Positions 12,641-22,864 of a stretch of DNA of 64,000 bases are shown here, one piece after another (the first letter of the stretch is position 1; every line of letters starts with the position of its first letter). The stretch covers positions 17,475,582-17,539,581 of the forward strand of contig CM067344.1 of NCBI GenBank assembly GCA_034190875.2. The letters run 5' to 3'. A model generated the notes under the pieces. It saw nothing but the letters and a program-made list of their open reading frames with translations, did no database searches and was not told where the DNA came from. This DNA is from Urechis unicinctus (Eukaryota > Annelida > Polychaeta > Xenopneusta > Urechidae). The position numbers were made by a program, and so were the translations under genes.

Positions 12641-13453
12641 CTTTGAAGTTCTAGCTGCAACAACGACTATAGGCTAATTGCATGTTATCAATGATGAATA
12701 TGTTAGCTTCAATAAACAATGACCTTTGCTGGACACTAATTTATTGAACAACTCGAGGTATAATCAATCCAGTATATAATTATCCTCATCGTGTTCATTA
12801 CTGTATTAAATCACAGGACAAAACCAAAACTTATCGATGACAACACCTTCACACGGGCATTGAGAGCGAATACTTATGACGAGGGCTAGATGAGTCGGGG
12901 ATGGTGATGAAAGACGAGAGAAGATTATTATTTTTATCAGGCCGCCAACGTCATTGTAGTTATCTGATGGTTGGTGTCATTGTAGATAAAACCCTTATAA
13001 ACTTTATTTTTGTTCTGTGATTTGCACGCTCTTTCTTGGTGTTTTCTGCTTTGACCGCGTTGTCTCGTATATCTTCTGTGTGTGTGTGTCTCTCTCTCTG
13101 TGTCTCTCACTCAGTATGTATATGTTCGTATGCGTCTGATGCAGCAGTGTTTACAGCGAAAGATGGGGGTGGCTTGATGTGGTGAGCTGGGATTGGCTAA
13201 TCCGGTGCTTGGGGTCATTCGGGCTGACTTACAATTACCAAGAGCTTTAATTTTGAGATCAAACGAGCTGATGTTAATAGTTATGGGAATTGACGTACCA
13301 CATCATATATAGGTAACTAACTGATGATAATCATTTATCACGGAAGTAGGTGGCGCTAAATTTTTTGGCGATATTCACTGGATATATCTTACATGTGATT
13401 TACATTAACCTGGTACGATGAAAAGGGGAATGATGTCACTTAAATGTCCATTG

Positions 13454-13768
13454 TCATTCATGTTCTAAGATCAAGAGTGGCCGAAGAGTTGTATAATTTA
13501 AATCAAGTAAGGCTAGGCTCGATTTGTCGTTCAAGTAGATATCAATGCTAGACAAATATCCATTATGGTACGCAAGCCCTGTGCATGTGTCATCGGCCGG
13601 TAAATGTATGAATTTACGCGTTTTTTGATTGAACACTGATATTTGCAATCTCATAAAGGGTTCATTGATTCGATGGTAACGTCGGAATGGACAAAACGAC
13701 ATATCATTCACTGAATAGTTTTTCTTACACCATGATTTTATTGACATTAAAACCAACTTCCGTATCAT
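13454..13768 (-). pseudogene. Possible beta-propeller protein fragment
   Basis: A 104-residue open frame on the minus strand. Its second half has blade-like spacing: ISVFNQKTRKFIHLP, then GLAYHNGYL, then SLALLDLNYTTLRPLL. This resembles the repeating strand pattern of NHL/TRIM-type propellers, which are greatly expanded in molluscs. There is no initiator context, no neighbouring domain exon and no clear splice sites. It may be a decayed gene fragment or chance. I assign no function. Confidence 0.22.
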
Positions 13769-14488
13769 CTGCAGCTGTATGAAGCACGATTTTTATTACT
13801 AAAATGTCACGAGATATTTCCTCATTGAGATACGGATTTTTATGTAAGAAATATCCTATAATACGAGACAATGTTCACCAGAAAATAATTTGAAATAACA
13901 TTAAGTAAAATTAATTACTAATTTTATTATGCTTCTTTTTTTTTTGACACATGCAACCACAAGCACATTGCATTGCGTGTATGGATGACACTTTGAGAGA
14001 CCAACCGAGATTTCCTAATATATACATTGAGTACATATTCTAAATAATAAATAATAAATATAATAAGGGGAATCTAGGACGAGTATCATAACAGGTAACA
14101 TAAAGGGGTTCATAAAGTAACATTGGAAAATGTAGTGTTGGGAAATCCTTCTGTTATTATCCGGCAATATATTCCGACAAATACGTCAATCAAGATGATG
14201 GCTTTGATGAAGTCATCATTGCGACTGCTAGTGTATTTATTGCTGTTATTTTCCATTTCAGATCTCAGTGTATTGAAAGTGATGGATGGCGACATAATTT
14301 GACGAGCAAACATGACTGCGACCTCAAGCTCAACCAATCAGTATCCGGAGTCTATTTTCAGGAATATTAGAATGTAACACAACTACGATCATTTAATTCT
14401 GTTACCACGGCGACCTACGACAGTTTTGACAACATCTGGGATCATTAAAATCAGTGGCTCGGGCCATGAGGACGAAACATGGTCGATG

Positions 14489-14578
14489 GCTGCCATGAGG
14501 ACGCGAGGCCAGTCGACATGAAAACGCAATAAGCTGCCATGTAGGACAGCGAGGCCAGTCGACATGAAAAGAGCAATA
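14489..14578. repeat. Two-copy tandem duplication, about 44 bp
   Basis: The segment beginning gctgccatgaggacgcgagg is repeated once as gctgccatgtaggacagcgagg. Both continue with ccagtcgacatgaaaa..gcaataa. A looser third copy may precede it (gggccatgaggacgaaac at 14,461). It abuts the TA microsatellite. Confidence 0.8.
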
Positions 14579-14587
14579 ATTGATAGA

Positions 14588-14810
<223 letters not shown>

Positions 14811-14815
14811 CTCTC

Positions 14816-15841
14816 TCTGAAAGAGAAGTTGGAGAGGTCGTCTAGTTTAACTGACCCACTTCATGTAAGGATTGCAAATTTATTGTAAAACAGCCTTAAA
14901 CACAATCATGAAATTTTTTGGGAGGGTCATTCTTCTGTTTTACAGCTATATTCTTTCCAAAGATTATACCTGGAGCTCAATTAGACCTATTATCGTTCAA
15001 CTGTCATCTATCCTACCGACTTGACCAAGGAGGTAATACTAATAGCATCTGGTACCATAGCCTACGACCAAGACTTGATTTACGTAATCAAGTGGAATGA
15101 AACAATTTTCGACGGCGAAACAAATCAGTTTGCGGCTTGAAAATATTAGATCAGCCTTGGCTAGGCAGAGTCTGACAGCGTATACGCTGTTAACTACTTT
15201 CGATCTCTCACATCCGCGTTGTAGAACTAGAAGTGGCATCAGATCATCAAAACACCAGGGGCGAGTGCCTTGCCTAAGGCTTGACATGCAACTCTTATGC
15301 ACCTATCTATAGACAATAGCCCCAATCGGACGTCTTTTGGTCAATTTCACGTACGAGGCTAACTCCGTAGCCAGCTATCCTATCGCTAGTCGACTTAATA
15401 AAGTTCACCATGCTTAGTCAACTACATGCTTTGCCAGGAGATTTCCTGGGGAAATCCCGGAATTTATTGTCGTCTGTTAGCAGCACTGTGAGTTGATGGT
15501 GAAATTGTTACCTTCGATGAGTAAAATTTTTCTGTTACCCCTGGTATGTTCTCCGCCGCCAATCAATGCAAGGGATGGCTGTTCATGGAAGCAAGTCATA
15601 TATGAGAATCTTCCGCGGGTCGTTTTTGAGATCGATGTAAATCCTAACCCCTGGACCCCTCGCATAATTTCAGCTGATTTTGTAATTTTCCATTCTCATG
15701 CCTGGCAAGTGTCACTGCTCGTTTGTTGAAGCTCGGTCTATATAATATCCGTATGTCTTCTTGTTGAAAACCCAAGTTTTGAGCAAGATAAATCGAAACA
15801 TTATGACGTTAGCAATCGCTATGACTCCTAACTATAGAAAT
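14816..15841. other. Unassigned 1 kb left of the retroelement
   Basis: No gene is supported. Overlapping short open frames on both strands (15,039-15,312 and 15,477-15,729) have no splice support. The only recognisable content is 15,129-15,283, which recurs in inverted orientation at 24,066-24,222. Confidence 0.5.
15129..15283 (+). repeat. Repeat shared in inverted orientation with 24,066-24,222
   Basis: Shared words, read on this strand, are 'ttggctaggca', 'tacgatctctca.atccgcg'-like, 'tggc.tcag' followed by 'atcatcaaaacaccagg' and 'gcgagtgccttgcc'. Identity is about 75-80% over 150 bp. The second copy lies just upstream (in its own orientation) of the minus-strand recombinase fossil. This segment may therefore be a detached end of the same older element family. 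Confidence 0.65.
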
Positions 15842-16060
15842 ATGAAGCACGCGAAGCAAGCGAGACGAATGTCTACATATAAAAACCGCCATAAAACAAT
15901 TTGATTATGTGCATTTATTTTGGTCATAAAGTAAAGTAAAGTGCACTGAAAATGTAAATTATGAGAGTTATTAAAAACTTTGCTGCTAGTTTATTTAATG
16001 TCAGGTGCATATAAGAAATCATATAAACAAAATACATCACACACAGCAAAGGCGGGGGAG
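15842..16060 (+). repeat. Left terminal direct repeat of the Ngaro-type element
   Basis: 219 bp, starting atgaagcacgcgaagcaag and ending in a G-rich 'gcgggggag'. It is repeated at 22,531-22,749 in the same orientation with 98.6% identity by direct comparison. There is no TG..CA terminus as in integrase-type LTRs, which fits a recombinase-mobilised element. Confidence 0.92.
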
Positions 16061-16583
16061 TTTTCAAACTAATCTTCACCTGCAAGCATCTATTTTCTAA
16101 AAGCCAACCGTAATCCACTCGTCCAACCCAGCGATCCGCTCCATCTACTCGTCTGCAAAGCATTTTGAACTACTTCCAACTCTGCTTCACCAGTTCAATC
16201 TTGCCGTCAACCAGGTTTTACTTTTACCATTTCATTTGATTTTTGTGAAAATCGTCGGTTATCTTGTGGTAACAACAACTTGTAATTACCATCCCGATCC
16301 GCGTTTTCGCATTCCTCCACAGTTCCACATATCAGCAAACAAAAATATTTTACAGTCTTCGCAGTTCATAAGAACCTTTACGCGCCTGGGCGCCCGCGCC
16401 CCAAACGTTTTAAATAAGGTCAGCCATCTTTGTTTGTTTGTTTGTTTGTTTAGGTATCATTTTCGCACCAATCCGTTTCGTTCTTACGTTATCGTTTCCT
16501 TTGTCCTTACGTTCCTCTTAACTATTTACAAACCACCTATTCCAGCTGTTATTGTTTCCCTAAGCACCTCAAACAAACAAAAC

Positions 16584-17193
16584 ATGAAATTCACTGGTTT
16601 GCTTTTAGGCCACAGCTTTGTCTCTGGTTTACAGCACCACCTTAATAATAAGGCCACACACTCTGACTCCCCTTTAAACGCAGCTCTCCCTCTAAAAGTC
16701 AGTGATAAAGTTCACTTGACTCTGCACGGAGTCAGAGGGCTCAAGGCTTCTAGCATCACTTTACCCACACAACTACTCCAAGCATCATGCCCAGACTTTG
16801 TCATTTTAGATCTTGGCACCAATGACCTTGCTTCTGGTACTTCCCCTCTCTCATTAGCCACACTTCTCACAGATATAGCTGACACCCTGTTACTGAACCA
16901 CAGCGTCAAGCATGTCATCGTTTGCTCAATTCTTCACCGCACTAACAACACTGGAACCAACTCTACAGACACATACAATGCATTGGTTGACAAATCCAAC
17001 CACTACCACTGACTACCTACGGCAGCTTCTTAGTGTCCATCCAAATGCCACATATCACACACACAGGGGTTTCTGGGCCGCCCCAGTACAACACTGGTCT
17101 CGAGACGGCATCCACCCAAACACTTCCATCGGCAGAACCAAATACAAAACTTCCATCCGGAGAGCAATTTTCAAAGTTTTGGCTTCTCTTTAG
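16584..17193 (+). CDS. SGNH-hydrolase-like module of the retroelement (fossil)
   Basis: Carries the blocks of GDSL/SGNH hydrolases: GHSFV (block I, catalytic Ser context), LDLGTNDLASG (GxND block III), and DGIHPN near the end (block V Asp/His). Some Ngaro elements and some CR1 LINEs are known to carry such a domain. Its role in the element's life cycle is unclear. Here it lies 5' of the gag-like gene. It is a fossil part of the element and not a host gene. Confidence 0.75.
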
Positions 17194-17279
17194 TGTGTCA
17201 CTTTCTCTGCCCAACCCACACACCCCCCCCCCCCCCCCCATAATAATAATAATTCAAAAAAAATATATATAAATGTGAA

Positions 17280-17875
17280 GAAACAAACTGTATATTTGCA
17301 CAACTGTCACACGCACAGTTTGGTCTTCTCAGCCGTTATCATTCTGCACGGTTGTTTTTTGCACAGTTTGGTTTTCACCCAGCCGTTATTTGTTTTGCAC
17401 GGCTGTTTGCGCTGTTCTGGTTTTCTCACAGCAGTTATTGATTGCATGGTTGCTGATATCTGCACAGTTTGAATTTCTCACAGCTGTTATTGTTTCGCAC
17501 GGCTGTAGTTCACTGTTGCACAGTTCAGGTTTTCACACAGCTGTTATTGTTTCGCACGGCTGTCACTGTAACCTACCTCAGCAGTTATTGATTGCATAGT
17601 TGCTCATATCCGCACAGTTTGAATTTCTCACAGCTGTTATGTTTCGCACGGCTGTAATTCACTGTTGCACAGTTCAGGTTTTCACACAGCTGTTATTGTT
17701 TCGCACGGCTGTCACTGTTACCTACCTCAGCAGTTATTGATTGCATAGTTGCTGATAACCGCACAGTTTGAATTTCTCACGGCTGTTATTGTTTCGCACG
17801 GCTGTAGTTCACTGTTGCACAGTTCAGGTTTTCACACAGCTGTTATTGTTTTGCACGGCTGTCACTGTAACCTAC
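17280..17875 (+). repeat. Internal tandem-repeat block of the retroelement
   Basis: About 600 bp made of sub-repeats of roughly 45-50 bp (cacagtttg..tttctcacagctgttattg..tcgcacggctgt) organised, from about 17,460 on, into near-identical higher-order units of about 150 bp. The block separates the hydrolase module from the gag-like gene. The alternating cagctgt/acggctgt words could form many short hairpins. Confidence 0.9.
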
Positions 17876-17927
17876 CATATTTAATTTTTAATTCTAACAA
17901 TTTTTCATAATCGCACAACTTGTTTGC

Positions 17928-19151
17928 TTGTTTTTGCAACTATTCTCGTTGCCAAAATACTATTGGGTTATGTCAACAATTCCGACCCTGCTGCACCAAT
18001 ATGTTCCAGCAACCACCATGAAACCTACCACCCGAGGACGCACCGCCTCTGCTGCAATTCCACCCGCCAAACGTGCTCGTAGTAGCTCCCGACCCGTTCG
18101 GGCCAAGCGCACACCGGCAAAGCTTAGGTCTCAGCAACTGTCTGCCACACCTCCTACAGACCCTACACCAGCCGAGAGTACCCCAGATTCCCAAACCAGC
18201 AACCTGGCTAACCAGGTCAAGGAACTGCAAGCCACAGTCAACTCCTTAGTGACTGTGGTTGGACAGCTTCTAGACAAGCCAACCCCAGACGCCAGTGAAC
18301 CAGTTCATGAGGCACCTCCATCCATCGTTGGTACCTACTGTTCGGCTGGTGAGTCCATAAACAATCAACTCTCACTTTCACATGCTGCTCAAAGGCCAGT
18401 ACTCTTGTCCGGAGGCGTTCCAGCGGGACACAACCTTCCTGACAGTTTGAAATTTAAAATTTGGACTGACAAATTTGTTGATTTTCGTTTAATTTTGGCC
18501 CTCGACAGCGACCCCGGCTACACTATGTCACTCACTGGTAGTGGAATGAGCCCCGCTATCAATTTCCTTCCTAAAAGGAACAAACCACTAAGCCAAACTG
18601 AATGGTGCACTGCCTGGGATGATTTCCTGGCAGTGTACACACAGAAATACCCACAACAACTCAACGACTTGCTCACTTATGGCAAAACAATCAAATCTAT
18701 GATGAGCAAGGGCCACAACTGGCTCCACTATGACACAAAGTTCAGAACAGACAGAGAGTTTTCACGTTGCTCCTGGGCGGCATTAAGGATAGACTTGCAG
18801 CTAGCAGCATCCCTCACCCCACCCCCACAAACACCCCATCCATCCTCCTCTACACCTCATTCTTTTCGTGCCCAAGCCGCAAACGCTGCAACAAAAGTCC
18901 CCTTCGGCTTCTGCTTCGCATACCATTCATCCAACGAACGATGCACAAAGACACCTTGTGCCTTCAAACACTCGTGTCCCCGCTGCAGCAGGAGCCACCC
19001 CGCCTTCCTCCAGTGCCTTAGCCCCCACCAGCCCCCAACTAGTGCAACCCTTGGAGCCCGCCCAGGTACAACAAAGCCCCGCTTCAATAACAACTACAGA
19101 CCCAACACATTCAACCCTTCCTTCTCCAGTAAAAATAAAGCCACTCGCTGA
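17928..19151 (+). CDS. Gag-like gene of the retroelement (fossil)
   Basis: About 400 residues with three parts. The N-terminus is basic and Pro/Thr-rich (KRARSSSRPVRAKR). A short heptad stretch follows (NQVKELQATVNSLVTVVGQLL), likely coiled coil. Near the end there is a Cys/His cluster (CFAYHSSNERCTKTPCAF then KHSCPRCSRSHPAFLQC) typical of Ngaro/DIRS first genes. It presumably packaged element RNA. It overlaps the start of the reverse-transcriptase region, as is usual in this family. Confidence 0.75.
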   Translation: MFLQLFSLPKYYWVMSTIPTLLHQYVPATTMKPTTRGRTASAAIPPAKRARSSSRPVRAKRTPAKLRSQQLSATPPTDPTPAESTPDSQTSNLANQVKELQATVNSLVTVVGQLLDKPTPDASEPVHEAPPSIVGTYCSAGESINNQLSLSHAAQRPVLLSGGVPAGHNLPDSLKFKIWTDKFVDFRLILALDSDPGYTMSLTGSGMSPAINFLPKRNKPLSQTEWCTAWDDFLAVYTQKYPQQLNDLLTYGKTIKSMMSKGHNWLHYDTKFRTDREFSRCSWAALRIDLQLAASLTPPPQTPHPSSSTPHSFRAQAANAATKVPFGFCFAYHSSNERCTKTPCAFKHSCPRCSRSHPAFLQCLSPHQPPTSATLGARPGTTKPRFNNNYRPNTFNPSFSSKNKATR

Positions 19152-19975
19152 GCTCCTAACAGGATATCCGCATCAACAATATATAATTTCTGGCTTCACC
19201 AACGGTTTTCACCTGCATTTTCAAGGTCCCCAAAAGTCACCAAATTCAAAGAACTCCATATCAGCCACTAGTAACCCTACCAAAGTTTCAGAGGAAATTA
19301 CTTCAGAACTGGCACTTGGTAGGATTCAAGGACCTTTTCGTACACCCCCTCTTCAATCTTTCAAGTGCTCGCCATTGGCATTACGAGAAAAAGGGGATTC
19401 TGGCAAATACAGACTCTTACACAACTTATCATATCCATACGACATCAACGCAGTTAATTTTAATATTCCCAAATCAGCTTCCCAAGTCACTTACGCAAGC
19501 ATCACTGATGCCATACAGTTAATACAGCAATGTTCACCAAACGCATACCTCGCCAAAAGCGACATCTCACAAGCTTTTCGGCTTATTCCTATCCACCCAT
19601 CCCAATATCACCTCACAGGTTTCTTCTGGCAAGGATACTACTATGACAAATGCTTACAACAAGGGTGTTCCTCTTCTTGTAAAATATTTGAATCTCTCTC
19701 TTCAGCCATAGTTTGGATACTAAACAACAAATTCCAAATCCACAATGTAATCAAAGCCTTGGATGATTCTCTCTTTGTAGCCCCAACCAAGGAAATCTGT
19801 CAAAAACAGCTACTTATCTTCACCAAACTTTGTAACTTAATTGGGGTTCCACTAGCCCCTCACAAAACACAAGGTCCCGCAACCACACTTGCATTTTTGG
19901 GAATACAGCTCAACACCACCAAAATGACAGCCAGTCTTCGCATGATAAACTACTCAAATACACGCAAGCCGTGAA
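19140..19975 (+). CDS. Reverse transcriptase region of the retroelement (fossil)
   Basis: Shows RT blocks: SPLALREKGDSGKYRLLHNL (template-grip region), LAKSDISQAFRLIPIHP (first catalytic Asp), and KALDDSLFVAPT, which holds the second catalytic motif. The short spacing and the lack of a protease or integrase are characteristic of DIRS-order elements. Confidence 0.85.
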
Positions 19976-20199
19976 ACATTTAACATCACTTAGCAAAACA
20001 ACTCTGCGTGATTTACAATCAGTCACTGGCATGCTTCAATTCGCAACCTCAGTTGTCCGTCCCGGCAAAGCCTTCTTGCGTAGACTATATGACATTTCCA
20101 TAGGGGTCTCCAATCCCAACTTCTTCATCAACATTACCATTAAAGTTAGACAAGATCTGTCAATATGGCTACATTTCCTTCAGCACTATAATGGAACCA

Positions 20200-20600
20200 C
20201 CATCATAAATCCCTCCACCATTGCACACTCTAAAAGCATCCATCTGTACGGCGACGCTTCCAAATTGGCTTTTGGTGCCACCTACAAATCCAACTGAATA
20301 CAAGCAACTTGGCCAAGCGAGTGGCAAACTCTTGACATAACCATCCTGGAACTGTACCCTATCTTTGTTCTGGTTAGCATGTTCGCTCCTTCTATGGCCA
20401 ATTCTACCATCACATTCCATTGCGACAACCAAGCAGTTGTGGCCATTATCAACAAACAGTCATCCAAACAACCCACAATAATGAACATAATTCGACCCCT
20501 TGTTCTGGTCCTTCTTAAGTTTAACATCAATTTTAGGGCGCTTCATATTCCTGGTATAAACAACTTACTAAATGACGCAATTTCTCGGCTTCAGGTGGGA
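20200..20600 (+). CDS. RNase H region of the retroelement (fossil)
   Basis: Shows the strand/helix signature of the DIRS-type RNase H: HLYGDASKLAFGA, then FHCDNQAVVAIINKQSSK, then RALHIPGINNLLNDAISR. It lies directly after the RT and before the recombinase. Confidence 0.8.
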
Positions 20601-21556
20601 TGCAGCCCCGTCCAACAACTATCCCACCACATCTACTACCCAAAAACTTCAACTTACAGTCAACACACTATTAAACAAATCCCTCAAACCCACCACAAAC
20701 AAATCTTATTTACATCACTGGAATACTTTTACTCAATTCTGTTTGTCCATAAGTCATAACGCCTTACCTTCAGACTCAGTTTCTGTTTCACTGTTTATCG
20801 CCCACCTACATAATCAAGGTCTATAATACTCCACAATCAAAACATACACATCATCTATATCATTCATCCATCGAATTAAAGCAGAGTCTGACCCCACTGC
20901 CAACCTCTATGTCACAAAAATTTTAAATGGTATCCTCACAACTTCATCCATCTTCAAATCTATTACCAATAACCAAGCACATCCTTCACAAACTGATAGA
21001 TTCAATACCTTTTTGTACATCCTGTCACTATACTCGCTGCATGATCAAAGCCCTTTACCTCCTATCCTTCTCTGCTTGCCTCAGAGTATGAGAGGCAGTC
21101 CACTCCAATGATCCCTCGCATACACTCACTTTATCACATCTCACAGTCTTGCGCAACCACAACCAAACAAGCTATCAAATCCAGTTCACCTCTTTCAAAC
21201 ATAGCCAACGTTCCACCCCTAAATTAGTACTGCAAAGTTTGATCAGACCTGAATACTGTCCAGTAGTTGCTCTTCAAAATTACCTTTCACTGAGGGGAAT
21301 TTCCCCCGGTCCCATATTCCTGGACAAACACGCCAAACCATGCACAAGACATTATTTCACATCGCTCCTCAAACAAAGCCTAGCCCTAACTTCCCTTCCA
21401 CAATCCAGTTACAACACACATTCCTTCCGTATTGGCAGAGCCACTCAACAAGCTGCAGACAACAATCCTGATACCATAATAAAATCCACAGGCAGATGGA
21501 AAAGCTCGGCTTACACACAATACATACGGCCAACATCATTCACACTACCAGCATGA
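20600..21556 (+). CDS. Tyrosine recombinase region of the retroelement (fossil)
   Basis: The N-terminal SAM-like part has SYLHHWNTFTQFC. The C-terminal catalytic part has HSFRIGRATQQAADN (H-x-x-R box), followed by GRWKSSAYTQYIRP, whose Tyr is the predicted nucleophile. This replaces the integrase of LTR elements and joins a circular DNA intermediate into the genome. Confidence 0.85.
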
Positions 21557-21594
21557 CATAACAAATTATCAATACAAACCAAACGCCTTCAGCT

Positions 21595-21800
21595 CAGCAC
21601 CTTCATTCTCCTTAAGGTGTCAGTGCTCACTGCCCCCTTAACATCTTTCCTTCAATCCTAAATCTCCTTTTTCAAAGTGTCGGTACACACTGGCTTTAAC
21701 ATCTTTTCTTCAGTTCTACATCTCCCCTTACAAGGTGCCAGTACACACTAGCCTTACTTCTTTAACCTCTTTTCTATCCCCCCTTTTACATCCTATCTTA
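21595..21800 (+). repeat. Tandem sub-repeats in the retroelement 3' region
   Basis: Three to four diverged copies of a unit of about 65 bp, recognised by 'aaggtgtcagtgctcact', 'aaagtgtcggtacacactgg' and 'aaggtgccagtacacactag', each followed by a Ct-rich spacer. Non-coding. Confidence 0.8.
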
Positions 21801-21995
21801 CAAGCGACCGGTGCCCCTTTGCTGGAGTCTCATTGCCGCTGCATCCTTACTGGAGGTTAGTACACACTGCTTCGCATGGGAGTGCCAGTAGGCGATGTAC
21901 CTCGGGCGGAGGGTTTGTTCTCTTGTTCTTCACTTACGCCAATAGCCCATTGTCAATCGGTCCCCAAATTGTTCTCGTTTTGATGTTATCTTGTA

Positions 21996-22051
21996 GTGGG
22001 ATGTCAGTCAGAGTCTAGCCTCTGACTTTGGCCTTTTCAATGACATCCCAC
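21996..22051. repeat. Nested hairpin in the retroelement 3' region
   Basis: The outer arms gtgggatgtca and tgacatcccac are perfect reverse complements (11 bp). Inside them a second perfect stem, gtcagag/ctctgac, encloses a 'tctag'-type loop. It lies downstream of the recombinase and may be a terminal RNA or DNA structure used by the element. Confidence 0.8.
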
Positions 22052-22530
22052 CGTTTCTATTCGTGCTATTGTACTTATTGTATATATTATCAATGTTGCA
22101 CCTTGTACTGCCAATTATTTGTCTTAACAGTTTATCATTATCTAGGTCATAATTTTACTCATGCATTTGGTACATTGTTTAAAGTTTCTTAGCTGTCATA
22201 ACATTTATCCAATCTAAATTACCTATCCTATAGTATCTTTCTCTTTTGGACATTGTATTTGGTATTAACTATTTTCACTATTATATACTCATTATATGTA
22301 CTTAGTATCATATTTCTTATCACACATAATTTTGTCAAAGCATAAGTTATATATATTTTGTCTCCCATCACTGCTCTCTTCTACCTCATGTAATTACTAC
22401 CAATCTGAGTTATGTATTTGTATTAGCAATATCAATCTGTATACTTTCTTCACATACTTGGTTAATAAACTGTTTGTATTTTTATATATACCCAACCTCC
22501 GTGACTTGTTTTCTTTGACTTCCTCACAAA

Positions 22531-22749
22531 ATGAAGCACGCGAAGCAAGCGAGACGAATGTCAACATATAAAAACCGCCATAAAACAATTTGATTATGTG
22601 CATTTATTTTGGTCATAAAGTAAAGTAAAGTGCACTGAAAATGTAAATTATGAGAGTTATTAAAAACTTTGCTGCTAGTTTATTTAAAGTCAGGTGCATA
22701 TAAGAAATCATATAAACAAAATACATCACACACAGCAAAGGTGGGGGAG
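22531..22749 (+). repeat. Right terminal direct repeat of the Ngaro-type element
   Basis: Copy of 15,842-16,060 at constant offset 6,689 with three substitutions and no indels. It marks the 3' end of the element. Immediately beyond lies older sequence that leads into the opposite-strand recombinase fossil. Confidence 0.92.
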
Positions 22750-22864
22750 AAAACAACCACCCACACTAGGCTGACCAGCCTGGCCACCGCCATCCAAAAG
22801 GTTTTTGTGCTATGGCGAACAAGAGTGGTTAACACAGTAGTAAGTAAAAATGTAACAAAGCTTT

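Larger units (their letters stand above)
1..13400. other. Gene-free, repeat-rich 13.4 kb
   Basis: I find no exon series, no recognisable protein domain and no tRNA-like gene here on either strand. Open frames are short, lack codon structure and mostly lie in repeats. The stretch is about 60% A+T and contains the dispersed repeat copies, minisatellites and foldbacks listed separately. A distant promoter or non-coding RNA cannot be excluded from sequence alone. Confidence 0.6.
15842..22749 (+). mobile_element. Ngaro/DIRS-type tyrosine-recombinase retroelement (fossil)
   Basis: A 6.9-kb element bounded by 219-bp direct repeats. Parts in order: SGNH-hydrolase-like module, internal tandem-repeat block, gag-like gene with a Cys/His motif, reverse transcriptase, RNase H, tyrosine recombinase, and a non-coding 3' tail. 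The YR in place of an integrase and the direct (not inverted) repeats place it in the Ngaro branch of the DIRS order. An internal second repeat pair typical of split direct repeats was not found. The terminal repeats differ at only 3 of 219 positions, which suggests a recent insertion. The coding region looks broken, with perhaps three to five interruptions. Confidence 0.85.

Noticed and set aside
16236-21556. Host esterase or host polymerase genes
   Set aside because: All domains lie between 98.6% identical direct repeats and match the module set of a YR retroelement.
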